A stretch of DNA of 64,000 bases from Spongiibacter thalassae (GCF_012272835.1 NZ_JAAWWK010000006.1:248001-312000); one strand, 5' to 3'; positions 33,144 to 45,892 are shown, counted from the first letter of the stretch. A program made the numbers and translations. The notes: generated by a model from the sequence alone, not told the origin.

Positions 33144-34829
33144 TCAGGGGTTCAGCGGCTTGTCAAAGCCAACAGTCCAGCCATCCAGCCAGTCGTCGCT
33201 GGCAGAGGCACCGCCAAGATAGGTTGGCGTGCTGAAGTATGCGTCGATGGTTGATACATCTGTCAGCTGTGTAGACTGGTCGAAGACTTCGGTATTCGAG
33301 CCATCCTGGATAGACGCTGCTGTGCGGTAATCCCGCGTTCCGGTGCCATTAACAATCACTTTGGCTGGCAGGTCGCCGCCGGTGATAATCACATTGTTGG
33401 CGTTACTGTTAGCAGGAGTTTGCGCGTTAGCACCACCACCAGCCAACCAGTTCACCAGGTCGAAACCGGTGTTCGCCACATTGGCACCGATTTTTGTCGC
33501 TTCGCCACAGGCAATCACGTTGCTGCTCGCTTTTGACGTTCCCGACTGGGCCGCATCAATCGTCTGGGGGCCTTCGGAGTCATCCAGCTCCAGACACTCG
33601 TTGCTATTCATCAAGGTATCATTGGACGTAATCAGCGAGTTATACATCTCGAAGAACACCCCTTCCCGATACAGAGGGCCTTCCGAATCACCTTTGGAAG
33701 TCACATTGGTACCGCCATTGGTATCGACGGCTGAAGTGATACAAGTGAGGTTGGAAATAATCATCTTGGTCGTTGGCGTAATGCCGTCACCCCGGTTCTC
33801 ACCGGTATTGTCGCCTTCAACACAGCGGTTAGAGCCGGACGTATGCAAAACAACCGCGTACTGGATTTTACCGTTGTAGCCTTCGGAATAATCGATCGAG
33901 TCGTCGCCCACGTTGACTGCAACAATGTGGTCCAGGTTAACGGCGCCACCGAACATTTCAAAGCCGTCGTCCAGTGAAGTGTAGGTTTGTACATGGCTGA
34001 TCGTGGTGCCGCTGCCCACTGCATTCAACGTCAGGGCATTCAATTCATCGCCGTCTACTACCTCAAATCCAGCGTGTTTGATAACAACATACTCCAACGC
34101 ACCTGAACTCTCGGCGTCGTTGTTACCACCGTAAGTCGAAGGACGACCCTCTGCAGTCTGGTTACAGTTGTGGACATTGTTGGCGGTGGCAGCAAAGTCA
34201 CTCACAGTGCCTGTGCCAGAGCCGGTTGCGGTGCCGTCATGGCACTTGTTGGTACGACCGTTGCCGTTAATCTGAATGCCGCCCCAGAGGCCGCGATCGT
34301 CTTCAGTCGCGTTGCCTTCATAGTCTTCATCGGCAGTGAAAATAATCGGCGCGTCCGCTGTACCCTGAGCAAAGATCTGCGAGCCGCGGGCGATCCGCAC
34401 ATAGCCTTCGCGAGATTCAAACACCATGCTTACACCGGCATCCACGTAAAGCTTGGTACCTTCCCCTTCCTGGGGAATACGAGTGCCATTCTGAGCAGCA
34501 GTTGCATCGACATCCGCGCCGACAAACAGCGCATTTTCAAAGATATGGGCACCGGCGATACGGCCAAAACGCACTTCATCCGCGGTAATCGGATTAGTCG
34601 AACTGACAAACTGAGCGTTGTAGAAGCAGTCATTGCCAACTTGCTGGCCCTGGAAGGTTTGTCCGTTTTCAACATAGCTGGCACAGGCATTGGTAGACCC
34701 GCCGCCGCTGCTCTGGCTATTGTCTACACTGTTGTCGATATTCGTCGGACTAAGATTAATATCACCACCACCGCAACCAACCAGCGTTACCGCTGAAGCT
34801 ATGGCTGTCATTGCAAAGAGCTTTTTCAT
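33144..34829 (-). CDS. parallel beta-helix lipoprotein paired with a TonB receptor
   Basis: The 561-residue protein has a lipoprotein signal with lipobox LVGC (Cys19) followed by a Ser/Asn/Gly linker. The rest is beta-helical, with right-handed-helix rungs such as VDAGVSMVFESREGYVRIA and the conserved DRGLWGGIQINGNG. SD GGAG/AGG lies ahead of ATG 34829. Proteins of this type sit beside TonB receptors in marine bacteria and are likely surface ligand-capture partners. A Pho-box-like site lies upstream. Confidence 0.85.
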   Translation of the reverse strand: MKKLFAMTAIASAVTLVGCGGGDINLSPTNIDNSVDNSQSSGGGSTNACASYVENGQTFQGQQVGNDCFYNAQFVSSTNPITADEVRFGRIAGAHIFENALFVGADVDATAAQNGTRIPQEGEGTKLYVDAGVSMVFESREGYVRIARGSQIFAQGTADAPIIFTADEDYEGNATEDDRGLWGGIQINGNGRTNKCHDGTATGSGTGTVSDFAATANNVHNCNQTAEGRPSTYGGNNDAESSGALEYVVIKHAGFEVVDGDELNALTLNAVGSGTTISHVQTYTSLDDGFEMFGGAVNLDHIVAVNVGDDSIDYSEGYNGKIQYAVVLHTSGSNRCVEGDNTGENRGDGITPTTKMIISNLTCITSAVDTNGGTNVTSKGDSEGPLYREGVFFEMYNSLITSNDTLMNSNECLELDDSEGPQTIDAAQSGTSKASSNVIACGEATKIGANVANTGFDLVNWLAGGGANAQTPANSNANNVIITGGDLPAKVIVNGTGTRDYRTAASIQDGSNTEVFDQSTQLTDVSTIDAYFSTPTYLGGASASDDWLDGWTVGFDKPLNP

Positions 34830-34903
34830 AGGGACCTATCTCCGAAAGCTTTCAAGGGGTTTCTATAGAGCTGTTTTGATGAGGTGTATGCTAGAGGCGA
34901 CAG

Positions 34904-34931
34904 ATGACGGCTATATGATGAAAATATGACA
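34904..34931 (-). promoter_or_regulatory. Pho-box-like repeat upstream of the lipoprotein/TonB receptor unit
   Basis: On the minus strand three TGTCAT-like hexamers occur at exact 11-bp steps: TGTCAT (34926-34931), CATCAT (34915-34920) and CGTCAT (34904-34909). This is the spacing of PhoB sites. It lies about 75 bp upstream of the lipoprotein start. The middle repeat is weak. Elsewhere the 34830-35275 stretch, about 450 bp, has no gene that I can see. Confidence 0.45.
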
Positions 34932-35217
34932 TTAATATTTCAAAAACGAAGAATTCGCCGGGATTTGTTACAGTTTGATGTTTTGCAGGCCTTGGGGTAC
35001 TCGGGAATAATATCGGCCAGCTGACAGGTTGGCCCTGAACCGCAATAGGAAGCCTCTGGTGCAGATCGGGTCTTGCGGTATTTTGCGCCGACTGAACTCT
35101 ACAGGAAGTAGCCTCCAGCAGGGTATTTCGGAGCTTGATGGATGAAATAGCCCGAATCTTCACCGCGCTTCACGATCGGTGGAGAACGGCAGGAGCCGAA
35201 CCAATAATCGGTATTTC

Positions 35218-35233
35218 TGTGACGCAAATCACA
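35218..35233 (+). promoter_or_regulatory. CRP/Vfr-type binding site ahead of the porin gene
   Basis: TGTGACGCAAATCACA matches the symmetric CRP consensus TGTGA-N6-TCACA perfectly. It lies about 43 bp upstream of the porin ATG, within the 450-bp divergent intergenic region. A repressing or activating position cannot be fixed without the transcription start. Confidence 0.65.
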
Positions 35234-35275
35234 CAAAATACTACTACTCTATCGTTCTTACTCGGTGACATTTAT

Positions 35276-36304
35276 ATGAAAGTATTACGACACAGCCTTT
35301 TGGCAATGGCCGTTGCCGCACCCGCGCTCGCTCAAGCGGAGGACTTCACGCCCAATTTCTATGGTCGCGCGGACATTTCCATCAATAACACAGACACCGA
35401 GGCAGACGGCACCACTGTTACGACCAGCAGCAACGCCTCGCGTATTGGCATTCACAACAGCCACGCGATCGACGAAGGCCTGTCGGTATTTTACCGCCTT
35501 GAGTACGAAGTGAACTGGGATGAGCGCCACAAGTCCGGTGATGACAAGTCCGACAACGCCGACATCGACGGCCAAACCCTGCGTAACCGCAACAGCATCG
35601 TCGGTTTGAAAGGCGGCTGGGGTAGCGTTTTTGTTGGTATTCACGACACGCCACTGAAAAAAGCCGAGCAGAAGGTTGACCTGTTCAGCGACGTATTTAA
35701 TGCCGATATCGACAATGTCCTTGAAGGCCAGCAGCGCCTGTCCGACACCATCAGCTACAAGACTCCCAAGGCCGCAGGTCTTCAGGGCTGGGTGATGCTG
35801 ATTCCCGGCGAAGGCGAGAAGAACAGCGGCAGCGATGCCCTGGGCGCACCGAATGACGACGGTGTAGCCGACGCGGTTTCTGCCTCAATTAGCTATGAAA
35901 CGAAACCTGTCAGCCTGGCGCTGGCCTACGAGACCGACGTCAAGGATCGCGACATCGTTCGTCTGTCTGCCCAGCACAAGAGCGGCCCCCTGCAACTGGG
36001 TGCGCTGGCGCAAATCGCTGAAAATTCAGACGGTACCGGCACCGATGGCCTTGGCTACGTGCTGAGCGTGGGCTACAAGGTGAGCGACAAGAACACCCTG
36101 AAGCTTCAGTTCACCAGCGCCGACGACGAGTCGGTAGAAGAATCTGCCGGCTCTGACATGGTGTCACTGGGGCTGGATCGCAAACTGGGTAAATCCACCA
36201 AGCTGTATTTCTTCGTTACTGACCGCAGCAACGATGATAATGCCGCTGAAGAATACACCAGCGCGGGCATCGGTATTCAGCACAAGTTTGGCAAAGACAA
36301 GTAA
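35276..36304 (+). CDS. outer membrane porin (Gram-negative general type)
   Basis: The product is 342 residues from ATG 35276 (MKVLRHSLLAMAVAAPALAQ), a typical signal peptide cleaved after AQA. The mature part begins with the porin pattern NFYGRADISINNTD. It includes RIGIHNSHAIDEGLSVFYRLEYEV-type strands and ends in the barrel strand SAGIGIQHKFGKDK. It is a trimeric diffusion channel by family. Regulation by CRP is suggested by the upstream site. Transcription ends at a strong bidirectional terminator. Confidence 0.9.
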   Translation: MKVLRHSLLAMAVAAPALAQAEDFTPNFYGRADISINNTDTEADGTTVTTSSNASRIGIHNSHAIDEGLSVFYRLEYEVNWDERHKSGDDKSDNADIDGQTLRNRNSIVGLKGGWGSVFVGIHDTPLKKAEQKVDLFSDVFNADIDNVLEGQQRLSDTISYKTPKAAGLQGWVMLIPGEGEKNSGSDALGAPNDDGVADAVSASISYETKPVSLALAYETDVKDRDIVRLSAQHKSGPLQLGALAQIAENSDGTGTDGLGYVLSVGYKVSDKNTLKLQFTSADDESVEESAGSDMVSLGLDRKLGKSTKLYFFVTDRSNDDNAAEEYTSAGIGIQHKFGKDK

Positions 36305-36340
36305 TATCCGCCAGACACACGCCTTATCAAAGGCGCGCCA

Positions 36341-36378
36341 ACAAAAAAGCCGCAGAAGTGATTCTGCGGCTTTTTTGT
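36341..36378. terminator. bidirectional terminator between porin and purA
   Basis: A perfect inverted repeat with the arm AAAAAAGCCGCAGAA, a GTGA loop, and six Ts on both strands serves the convergent porin (+) and purA (-) genes. Confidence 0.9.
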
Positions 36379-36428
36379 TGCTGGCAATACCGGATCAGTC
36401 ACCCACCGAGGTAGGCGGCTGAATTGTA

Positions 36429-38920
<2,492 letters not shown>

Positions 38921-38949
38921 AAATCCACTTTCTCTTGAGCAGTGCTGTG

Positions 38950-39135
38950 TTAACGCAGGAAACTGAGCATCAACAGGCCGGACAACATACTGAGCAGCCC
39001 GACGATGCGAACTGACTTAGCCTCCATATCGGCCATGCGATAGGCCAGCATGCGCCAGCGGTTCGGGCTGAGAAAGGGCAGAATACCTTCGATAATCAGC
39101 ACTAAACTGAGTGCTACCGCCAATTCCTGCCACAT
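38950..39135 (-). CDS. DUF2065 small membrane protein
   Basis: The 61-residue protein starts at ATG 39135 (MWQELAVALSLVLIIEGILP) and has two hydrophobic helices. The middle segment LSPNRWRMLAYRMADM is the DUF2065 (YjeT-like) mark. It is of unknown function. It lies in its usual place between the hflC and hisZ genes and is separated from hflC by a terminator. Confidence 0.92.
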   Translation of the reverse strand: MWQELAVALSLVLIIEGILPFLSPNRWRMLAYRMADMEAKSVRIVGLLSMLSGLLMLSFLR

Positions 39136-39154
39136 GCGCACAACCCGCTAAAAA

Positions 39155-39213
39155 CAAAAAAATCCGCGCAGCATCGGGGGCGTTTTGCCCGGACCCTGCT
39201 CGGATTCGCGGAT
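39155..39213 (-). terminator. terminator after the hflK-hflC unit
   Basis: A long stem with ATCCGCG (39162-39168) paired to CGCGGAT (39207-39213) and an inner CCGGGC/GCCCCCG hairpin is followed on the minus strand by a T-run. It separates hflC from the DUF2065-hisZ-purA unit. Confidence 0.7.
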
Positions 39214-39273
39214 GATACCACAATCATAGCCATTACTGGCAGGGGGCGTTAGCCGCCCACCCGCCAATGCGGA

Positions 39274-40146
39274 TTATTTACCGCTACCCTTCTTCAAATA
39301 CCGGAAGAACTCGCTTTCCGCATCCAGCACCAGCAGGTTGCCGTCGGCACTGAAGGAAGACTTATACGCGGTCAAACTACGTACAAAGGCATAGAACTCG
39401 GGGTCGGCGTTGTAGGCTGATGCGTAGATCCTTGCGGCCTCGGCATCGCCCTCACCGCGGATCACCTCGGCATCGCGGTAGGCGTTGGCAGCGATAATGG
39501 TGCGCTGACGATCCGCCGTTGCACGAATTTTTTCGGCCAGCTCGCGACCGGTAGAGCGATGCTCCCGCGCCTCGCGCTCACGCTCGGACTTCATCCGCTC
39601 GAACACCGATTGGCTGACCTGGCTCGGCAGGTCGATACGCTTGACCCGCACATCCACCAATTCGATCCCGAATTCGGCCACGGTAATGAGGTTCAGGTCG
39701 CGGGTCAGCTCAGTCATCAGCAAATCACGCTCACCGGACACCACGTCGTGGAAGGTGCGCTCACCGAACTTGTTACGCAGTCCGGTATTGATACGCTGCG
39801 CCAGCAGGCCCTCGGCGCGAACTTCCTCGCCGTTGGTTGCGGTGTAGAACTTCTGCGTATCGGTGACCCGCCATTTGGCGTAGAAATCCACGTCCAAAGG
39901 CTTTTTCTCAATCGTCAGAAAGCGCTGAGTAGGCGCGTCCAGAGTCAGAATACGCCGCTCAAACTTGCGCACCACGTGAACGAAGGGCATTTTGATACCC
40001 AGACCCACTTCGATATCCGGGTCTACCATTTCACCGAACTTGAGCATTACCGCCCGCTCGGTTTCCTTGACGATAAACAGCGAGTTATAGCCGATAACGA
40101 TCACCGCCAGCGCCGCCAGTAGAACTGTAAATTGACGTCCCGCCAT
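39274..40146 (-). CDS. hflC: FtsH protease modulator HflC
   Basis: The 290-residue SPFH-domain protein has one N-terminal membrane helix (FTVLLAALAVIVIGYNSLFI). It also has the HflC pattern GLGIKMPFVHVVRKFERRIL and the late RGEGDAEAARIYASAYNADPEF. With HflK it surrounds FtsH and limits its access to membrane substrates. It is 2 bp after the hflK stop. Confidence 0.95.
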   Translation of the reverse strand: MAGRQFTVLLAALAVIVIGYNSLFIVKETERAVMLKFGEMVDPDIEVGLGIKMPFVHVVRKFERRILTLDAPTQRFLTIEKKPLDVDFYAKWRVTDTQKFYTATNGEEVRAEGLLAQRINTGLRNKFGERTFHDVVSGERDLLMTELTRDLNLITVAEFGIELVDVRVKRIDLPSQVSQSVFERMKSEREREAREHRSTGRELAEKIRATADRQRTIIAANAYRDAEVIRGEGDAEAARIYASAYNADPEFYAFVRSLTAYKSSFSADGNLLVLDAESEFFRYLKKGSGK

Positions 40147-40148
40147 GA

Positions 40149-41291
40149 TTAACGACCCTCCCGACGACTGATCTGACTATCGCGACGCAGCTGCTCGATA
40201 ACCTTGTCGGTCAGCTCGCGAATATCGATATCCTGAGAACCGCTCGGACGCGACACGGAACGTTGCTCCAGCAGCTTGTCCAGCGGCAGATACAGCATGT
40301 TGTTGCCACCCTCGACCTCGACCATCACTTTGGTGGAGTCGGCATAGAGTTCCTCCAGCGCGTCGATATACAGACGCTCCCGGGTCACCCGTGGCGATTT
40401 TTTATACTCGGTGTGCAGCTCGGCAAAACGCTGGGCTTCACCTTCGGCCTTGGCAATCACTTGCTCTTTATAGGCCTGGGCTTCTTCCAACTGCCGCTGG
40501 GCACTACCGCGAGCCTCGGGAATAATACCGTTGGCGTAGGCTTCGGCCTCGTTTTTCAAACGCTCACGATCTTCCTTGGCGCGGGTCACGTCATCGAAGG
40601 CATCCTGCACCTGTGAGGGTGGCTGGGCATCTTCAATATTGACCTTGGCCACCAGGATCCCGCTCTGGTAAGTCACCAGATAATCCTGCAGACGCTGCTG
40701 GGTATCGACGGCGACCTGTTCCCGGCCCTCGGTGATAACCTGATCCATTTTGGAACTACCCACCACATGACGCAGGGCGCTTTCCAGAGCGTGCTCCAGA
40801 CTCAGCTCGGGGCTTTTCACCTTTAACAGGAAGTTGGCGGGGTCAGAAACGGTGTACTGCACCGACACCGAAATATCGACGATGTTTTCGTCTTCGGTCA
40901 GCATTTGGCCACGGCTTTCGGCTGCTCTCACCTTGGTGACGTTGATAACATGGACTTCGTCGATGAGCGGTGGGTTCCAGCGCAGACCCGGCATCACCGT
41001 GTCGTGGTACACCCCAAAGCGCAGCACGACGGCGCGCTCCTGCTGATCGACCTGATAGAAACCAAACAGGCCCCAGGCGACCAGCACCAACACCAGCAGG
41101 GCACCAAGGCCACCCAGCGCCGCGGCGGGACTGCTGCCACCCCCGCTGCCACCACTGTTGTTGCCGCCACCGAAAATAGTATTCAGTTTTTCCTGCAGCT
41201 TTTTCAGTGCTTCGTCCAAATCCGGGGGACCTTGGTTCTTGCCCCCCCAGGGATCGTTGTCACGACCACCACCCGGTTCATTCCAGGCCAT
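40149..41291 (-). CDS. hflK: FtsH protease modulator HflK
   Basis: The product is 380 residues from ATG 41291 (MAWNEPGGGRDNDPWGG), the canonical Gly/Asn-rich HflK start. A single membrane helix (ALGGLGALLVLVLVAWGLFG) and an SPFH domain follow. It forms the HflKC cage around FtsH. It lies 110 bp after hflX. Confidence 0.96.
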   Translation of the reverse strand: MAWNEPGGGRDNDPWGGKNQGPPDLDEALKKLQEKLNTIFGGGNNSGGSGGGSSPAAALGGLGALLVLVLVAWGLFGFYQVDQQERAVVLRFGVYHDTVMPGLRWNPPLIDEVHVINVTKVRAAESRGQMLTEDENIVDISVSVQYTVSDPANFLLKVKSPELSLEHALESALRHVVGSSKMDQVITEGREQVAVDTQQRLQDYLVTYQSGILVAKVNIEDAQPPSQVQDAFDDVTRAKEDRERLKNEAEAYANGIIPEARGSAQRQLEEAQAYKEQVIAKAEGEAQRFAELHTEYKKSPRVTRERLYIDALEELYADSTKVMVEVEGGNNMLYLPLDKLLEQRSVSRPSGSQDIDIRELTDKVIEQLRRDSQISRREGR

Positions 41292-41401
41292 ATGTATCTC
41301 CCTGACTAGGTTGTAATAGGTTTTATTCAATACCGACCTACATTGGTCGATGTCATTAGAATGTTTACGCTGCGGCAGTCTAGCAGATTCACACCGAGCC
41401 T

Positions 41402-42694
41402 CTAAACTGTATCGTCCCGGCGCGGCGCTCCCGGCAAATTCTCCGCAGACAAAAAGCGATACCACTCCACCGCGGGCAGGCGCAGGTGCAGGTGACTGCC
41501 CCCGTGCTCGTCCAGCTCCTCGGTCTGCACGGCACCAAGGCTGTACAGGCGCGCACGGAGACGACCCTGCCCCGGTGTTAAATCTATTGTTGTCTCGACG
41601 ATATCGCCACCCAGAATTTCACTCAGCGCCTGGTACAACAGCTCAAGCCCTTCCTGACGACGCGCAGACAACCACACCCGCACAGGCCTACCCTGCTCAT
41701 CGCGCTCGATTTTGCACTCAGCGCCGAGCAAATCCGTTTTATTGTAGACCTCCAGCACGGGAATCTCGTGGGCGCCGATCTCCTCCAGCACCCGCTTCAC
41801 CTGGGTAATATTGTCGCGACGCTCCGGGTCAGCGCAGTCAATAACATGCACCAGCAAATCTGCCAACACCGCCTCTTCCAGGGTCGCCCGAAAGGCTTCC
41901 ACCAATTTATGCGGAAGATGACGAATAAAGCCCACCGTATCCGCCATCACAACCGGCCCAACGTCATCTATGGCTATGCGCCGCAGGGTCGGATCGAGTG
42001 TGGCAAACAGCTGGTCAGCCGCATAGACCTCAGAGGTGGTAAGGGCGTTAAACAGAGTGGATTTGCCGGCATTGGTATAGCCGACCAGCGACACCGCGGG
42101 AATATCTGCCCGAACCCGTGCGCGCCGAGCCTGTTCGCGCTGACGGCGCACCTTGGACAGGCGGGCCTGAATGCTTTTGATACGCGCACGCAGAAGCCGT
42201 CGGTCAGTTTCCAACTGGGTTTCACCGGGGCCGCGCAGGCCAATCCCCCCTTTCTGTCGCTCAAGGTGGGTCCAGCCGCGAACCAGCCGGGTAGACATAT
42301 GCTCGAGCTGGGCCAGCTCGACCTGCAACTTACCTTCGTGGGTACGGGCGCGCTGAGCGAAAATATCGAGAATCAAGCCGGTGCGATCCAGCACCCGGCA
42401 CTGTAATTCCTTCTCGATATTGCGCTCCTGGCTTGGAGACAGGGCGTGATTGAACAGCACCAGCTTGCCGTCATTGGCCTCCAATGCCGCACGAATCTCC
42501 TCCAGCTTACCGGAGCCGACAAACAGGCGGGAATCGGGGTGCTGACGGCTGCCAGTGATAAATGCCACCGGGTCGCCACCGGCAGAGGTCACCAGTTGCA
42601 CAAACTCGTTGGCATCTTCACGCTCGTCCTCACTGCGCAGATCCAGATGGACGAGTACCGCACGCTCACCGGAATCGGGTCTTTCAAATAGCAA
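41402..42694 (-). CDS. hflX: ribosome-associated GTPase HflX
   Basis: The 430-residue product starts at TTG 42694 with GAGG 6 bp ahead. The HflX domain (GRTHEGKLQVELAQL-like region, GPGETQLETDRRLLRARI) precedes the G domain with GYTNAGKSTLFNALT and NKTDLL. HflX splits stalled ribosomes. It is 26 bp after hfq. Confidence 0.96.
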   Translation of the reverse strand: MLFERPDSGERAVLVHLDLRSEDEREDANEFVQLVTSAGGDPVAFITGSRQHPDSRLFVGSGKLEEIRAALEANDGKLVLFNHALSPSQERNIEKELQCRVLDRTGLILDIFAQRARTHEGKLQVELAQLEHMSTRLVRGWTHLERQKGGIGLRGPGETQLETDRRLLRARIKSIQARLSKVRRQREQARRARVRADIPAVSLVGYTNAGKSTLFNALTTSEVYAADQLFATLDPTLRRIAIDDVGPVVMADTVGFIRHLPHKLVEAFRATLEEAVLADLLVHVIDCADPERRDNITQVKRVLEEIGAHEIPVLEVYNKTDLLGAECKIERDEQGRPVRVWLSARRQEGLELLYQALSEILGGDIVETTIDLTPGQGRLRARLYSLGAVQTEELDEHGGSHLHLRLPAVEWYRFLSAENLPGAPRRDDTV

Positions 42695-42720
42695 GGACGA
42701 ACCTCAACAGTATTATAGGT

Positions 42721-42975
42721 TTACGCGTCGCCCTGTTCGTCATCTTCCGGCGGATGAGCCATGGGAAGACGGACAACACGAGACGGAACCACGGTAGAAA
42801 TGGCGTGTTTGTAGACCATTTGGCTTACTGTGTTTTTAAGCAACACGACAAATTGGTCAAAGGACTCTATCTGTCCCTGTAGTTTGATACCGTTAACCAG
42901 GTAAATGGATACCGGAATACGCTCCTTGCGAAGAATATTCAGATAAGGGTCTTGTAAGCTATGCCCTTTTGACAT
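42721..42975 (-). CDS. hfq: RNA chaperone Hfq
   Basis: The 84-residue protein ([20 protein letters not shown]) starts at ATG 42975 behind AGGAGG. The Sm2 motif [12 protein letters not shown] is complete. Hfq binds small RNAs and mRNAs as a hexamer. The C-terminal tail is short and acidic (EDDEQGDA). Confidence 0.98.
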   Translation of the reverse strand: MSKGHSLQDPYLNILRKERIPVSIYLVNGIKLQGQIESFDQFVVLLKNTVSQMVYKHAISTVVPSRVVRLPMAHPPEDDEQGDA

Positions 42976-43007
42976 GGTAGAGCCTCCTTGAGTGCCCAAA
43001 ACGGGCT

Positions 43008-43025
43008 TTGATAAAAATGTATCAA
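43008..43025. promoter_or_regulatory. inverted repeat upstream of hfq
   Basis: TTGATA and TATCAA form a perfect 6-bp inverted repeat with a 6-bp spacer, about 33 bp upstream of hfq. The spacing is not that of FNR. It may be part of an hfq promoter or an operator. Confidence 0.3.
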
Positions 43026-43101
43026 TAAAATACGAGCTTCTGACCGCACTGGGCGTCGCGAGTTCGCAAATCGACCTGAGTAACCCGCAGTATAACGCAA
43101 G

Positions 43102-44064
43102 TCAATTCTTTATAGCATCGCCGAGAGCGTCTATCACCGTATTTAGATGATCTTTCTGATCTCTTCCTGTTTCCAGCCAGCAAAGATCAGGCCATGCCCG
43201 CAGCCAGGTCATCTGGCGCTTGGCCAACTGGCGGCTGGCGATCAGCGCCCGTTCCAGTGCCTCGTCGTAACTCAGCTCGCCGTGGAGGTGCTGCCACAAC
43301 TGGCGATAGCCCACCGCCCGCACCGCCGGCAATCCGTCGTGCAGGTCTCCCCTGGCCACAAGGGCACGCACTTCGTCGAGGAACCCCGCCGCCATCATCA
43401 GTTCCAGGCGGGTCTTGATCCGCTCGTGCAATGTGCGCCGCTCCAGCGGCGCTATGGCAAACTGAAACACCCGCCAGGGCAGGTGCTGAGCCTGCTGACG
43501 GCGGCGCCACTCGGTCATGGTGACGCCGCTGATACGGTACACCTCCAAAGCACGGCTCAGGCGCTGACTGTGGTTGGGGTGAATCGCGGCGGCGATCTCC
43601 GGGTCGACACCGGCCAGTTCGGCATGGACCGCCGGCCAGCCCTCGCGATCAGCCAGTTCCGCAATCGAGGCTCGCACTGCCTCATCGGCCTCAGGCATCT
43701 CGGCCAAGCCCTCAACCAGCGCCTTGTAATAGAGCATCGTGCCCCCGACCAACAAGGGAATCCGCCCCGCCGCGGTAATACGCTGCATTTCCCGCAGCGC
43801 ATCCTCGCGGAACTGAGCCGCCGAATAAGCCTCGCTGGGGTCGCAGATATCGATGAGCGCATGGGGATAGCGGGCCAGCAGCTCCGGCTCTGGCTTTGCG
43901 CTGCCTATGTCCAGCCCGCGGTAAACCAGCGCCGAATCCACACTGATCAACTCGCAGGGCAAGACATCGCAGAGCGCCATCGCCAGATCGGTTTTGCCGG
44001 ACGCTGTTGGCCCCATCAGCAAGATGGCCGGTGGCAGCGACCCTGAATTCTGCTCACCGACCAC
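43102..44064 (-). CDS. miaA: tRNA dimethylallyltransferase
   Basis: The 320-residue protein starts at a GTG (44064) that overlaps the mutL stop by 11 bp. It has the P-loop [14 protein letters not shown], the [18 protein letters not shown] segment, and the conserved [23 protein letters not shown] region. It prenylates A37 of tRNAs that read U-starting codons. It precedes hfq as in most gammaproteobacteria. Confidence 0.96.
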   Translation of the reverse strand: MVGEQNSGSLPPAILLMGPTASGKTDLAMALCDVLPCELISVDSALVYRGLDIGSAKPEPELLARYPHALIDICDPSEAYSAAQFREDALREMQRITAAGRIPLLVGGTMLYYKALVEGLAEMPEADEAVRASIAELADREGWPAVHAELAGVDPEIAAAIHPNHSQRLSRALEVYRISGVTMTEWRRRQQAQHLPWRVFQFAIAPLERRTLHERIKTRLELMMAAGFLDEVRALVARGDLHDGLPAVRAVGYRQLWQHLHGELSYDEALERALIASRQLAKRQMTWLRAWPDLCWLETGRDQKDHLNTVIDALGDAIKN

Positions 44065-45892
44065 GCAAAAACCACTTATCCAGCTCGGTCATGCTGACCT
44101 GCACCCAGGTAGGGCGCCCGTGATTACACTGACCACTGCGCTCGGTGGCCTCCATATCACGCAGCAGGGCGTTCATTTCCGGGATGCTCAAACGACGGTT
44201 GGCGCGCACCGAACCATGGCAGGCCATCGTCGACAAAATTTCGTTCATATGGGCGGCGATGCGGTCGCTGGTGCCAAATTCCAGCAGGTCGGCGAGCACA
44301 TCGCGCACCAGCTGTTCCACTTCGCCTCCTGCAAGCATCACCGGCAGCTCGCGCACCACCAGCGACTCCTCCGACGCCCGCTCTACTCGAATACCCAATT
44401 GCGCGAAGACCTCGGCATGCTGCTCCGCACAATCGGCCTCGCGCTCGCTTACCGCCATGGCCTGGGGTACCAGCAGCGGCTGGCTACGCAATCCCTCGCC
44501 ATCCCGCGCGGCTTTCATGCGCTCGTAGGTAATCCGCTCGTGAGCGGCATGCATATCCACCAGCACCATACCGCTGGCATTCTCCGCCAGGATATAAACC
44601 CCTTTGAGTTGTGCCAACGCATATCCCAGCGGGGGAATTTCATCGGACTCAGCCTCTGAGGGCGCTTGCAGACGCTGATACGCCGAAATTTGCTCGCCAA
44701 TTCCCGCACTGCTATTCGCCGCTGGCCGACTGCTTTGATAGCCACCGGGGGGCGCAGCTGGCGACCCACCCAAAAATGCCGGGGACTGGGGCGATGTTTC
44801 ACGCAGCGGCATCGCTTCCTGCTGCCGGGGCATCGCCATCATCGTCTCAGTAGGCACGCCAGTGGTGGCATTTTGTGCCACCGTGTCAGGTCGCACATCC
44901 GCCAGCACCTTGTGCAGGGTACGGAAGATAAAATCATGCACAGTACGGCCATCACGAAAACGCACTTCGTGCTTGGTCGGGTGAACATTGACGTCCACCG
45001 AGGTCGGGTTCAACTCAAGATACAGGACAAAAGCCGGATGACGGCCGTGAAACAGCACATCGCGATAGGCCTGACGCACAGCGTGAGCCACCAGCCGGTC
45101 GCGAATATAGCGGCCATTCACGTAAAAGTGCTGGAGGTCGGCCTGGCTGCGGGAAAAGCCCGGCAGGGCCACCCATCCCCACAGCCGCAAATCGACGGCA
45201 CTGCGATCGATAAACAACGCATTTTCCATAAACGCCGGACCGCATACCGAGGCCAAGCGCCGCTCCTGCTCCAACTGGCTCTGTGCAGGTTTCAGGCTGT
45301 GCACTGCGCGGCCGTTGTGGCGCAGGGAAAACCCCACATCAAATCGCCCCAACGACTGTCGCTTCATGACTTCTTCAAGATGGGAGAACTCGGTTTTTTC
45401 CGTGCGTAAAAACTTCCGCCGCGCCGGCGTATTGAAAAACAAGTCCCGCACTTCTACCGTCGTCCCTCTGGGATGGGCGATTGGCTCTAGTACTGCGGCC
45501 ATATCGCGACCTTCAGACCGAGCCACCCAGCCGGATTCGCCCCCCTCCTGTGCGCTGCTCAAACTCAGCCGGGAAACCGAGCTGATACTGGCCAGGGCCT
45601 CACCGCGAAAGCCGAGACTGGCCACCGCCTCAAGATCCGACAGCTCGGAAATTTTACTGGTGGCATGGCGACTCAGTGCCAGCGGCAGGTCCTCCTTGCC
45701 GATACCACTGCCGTCGTCGCGCACGCGAATCAGCTTTACGCCACCCTCTTCAATATCGAGGTCAATGCGACTGGCTCCTGCGTCGAGGCTGTTTTCTACC
45801 AGTTCTTTTAATACCGAGGAGGGGCGTTCAACCACCTCCCCTGCCGCGATCTGGTTGGCAAGGCGAGGATCTAATAAATGAATCTTGGACAT
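44054..45892 (-). CDS. mutL: DNA mismatch repair protein MutL
   Basis: The 612-residue protein has the GHL ATPase motifs [26 protein letters not shown] and [14 protein letters not shown] variable linker (about 340-420) precedes a C-terminal domain. That domain has D446-M-H-A then E452 and E457, which is the endonuclease motif DQHA-X2-E-X4-E with Met for Gln, and the CNHGRPT metal-binding end. This fits a nicking MutL of a MutH-less bacterium. Confidence 0.96.
   Translation of the reverse strand: MSKIHLLDPRLANQIAAGEVVERPSSVLKELVENSLDAGASRIDLDIEEGGVKLIRVRDDGSGIGKEDLPLALSRHATSKISELSDLEAVASLGFRGEALASISSVSRLSLSSAQEGGESGWVARSEGRDMAAVLEPIAHPRGTTVEVRDLFFNTPARRKFLRTEKTEFSHLEEVMKRQSLGRFDVGFSLRHNGRAVHSLKPAQSQLEQERRLASVCGPAFMENALFIDRSAVDLRLWGWVALPGFSRSQADLQHFYVNGRYIRDRLVAHAVRQAYRDVLFHGRHPAFVLYLELNPTSVDVNVHPTKHEVRFRDGRTVHDFIFRTLHKVLADVRPDTVAQNATTGVPTETMMAMPRQQEAMPLRETSPQSPAFLGGSPAAPPGGYQSSRPAANSSAGIGEQISAYQRLQAPSEAESDEIPPLGYALAQLKGVYILAENASGMVLVDMHAAHERITYERMKAARDGEGLRSQPLLVPQAMAVSEREADCAEQHAEVFAQLGIRVERASEESLVVRELPVMLAGGEVEQLVRDVLADLLEFGTSDRIAAHMNEILSTMACHGSVRANRRLSIPEMNALLRDMEATERSGQCNHGRPTWVQVSMTELDKWFLRGR

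Noticed and set aside
43008-43025. FNR box upstream of hfq
   Set aside because: The arms are right (TTGAT/ATCAA) but the spacer is 8 bp and not 4.
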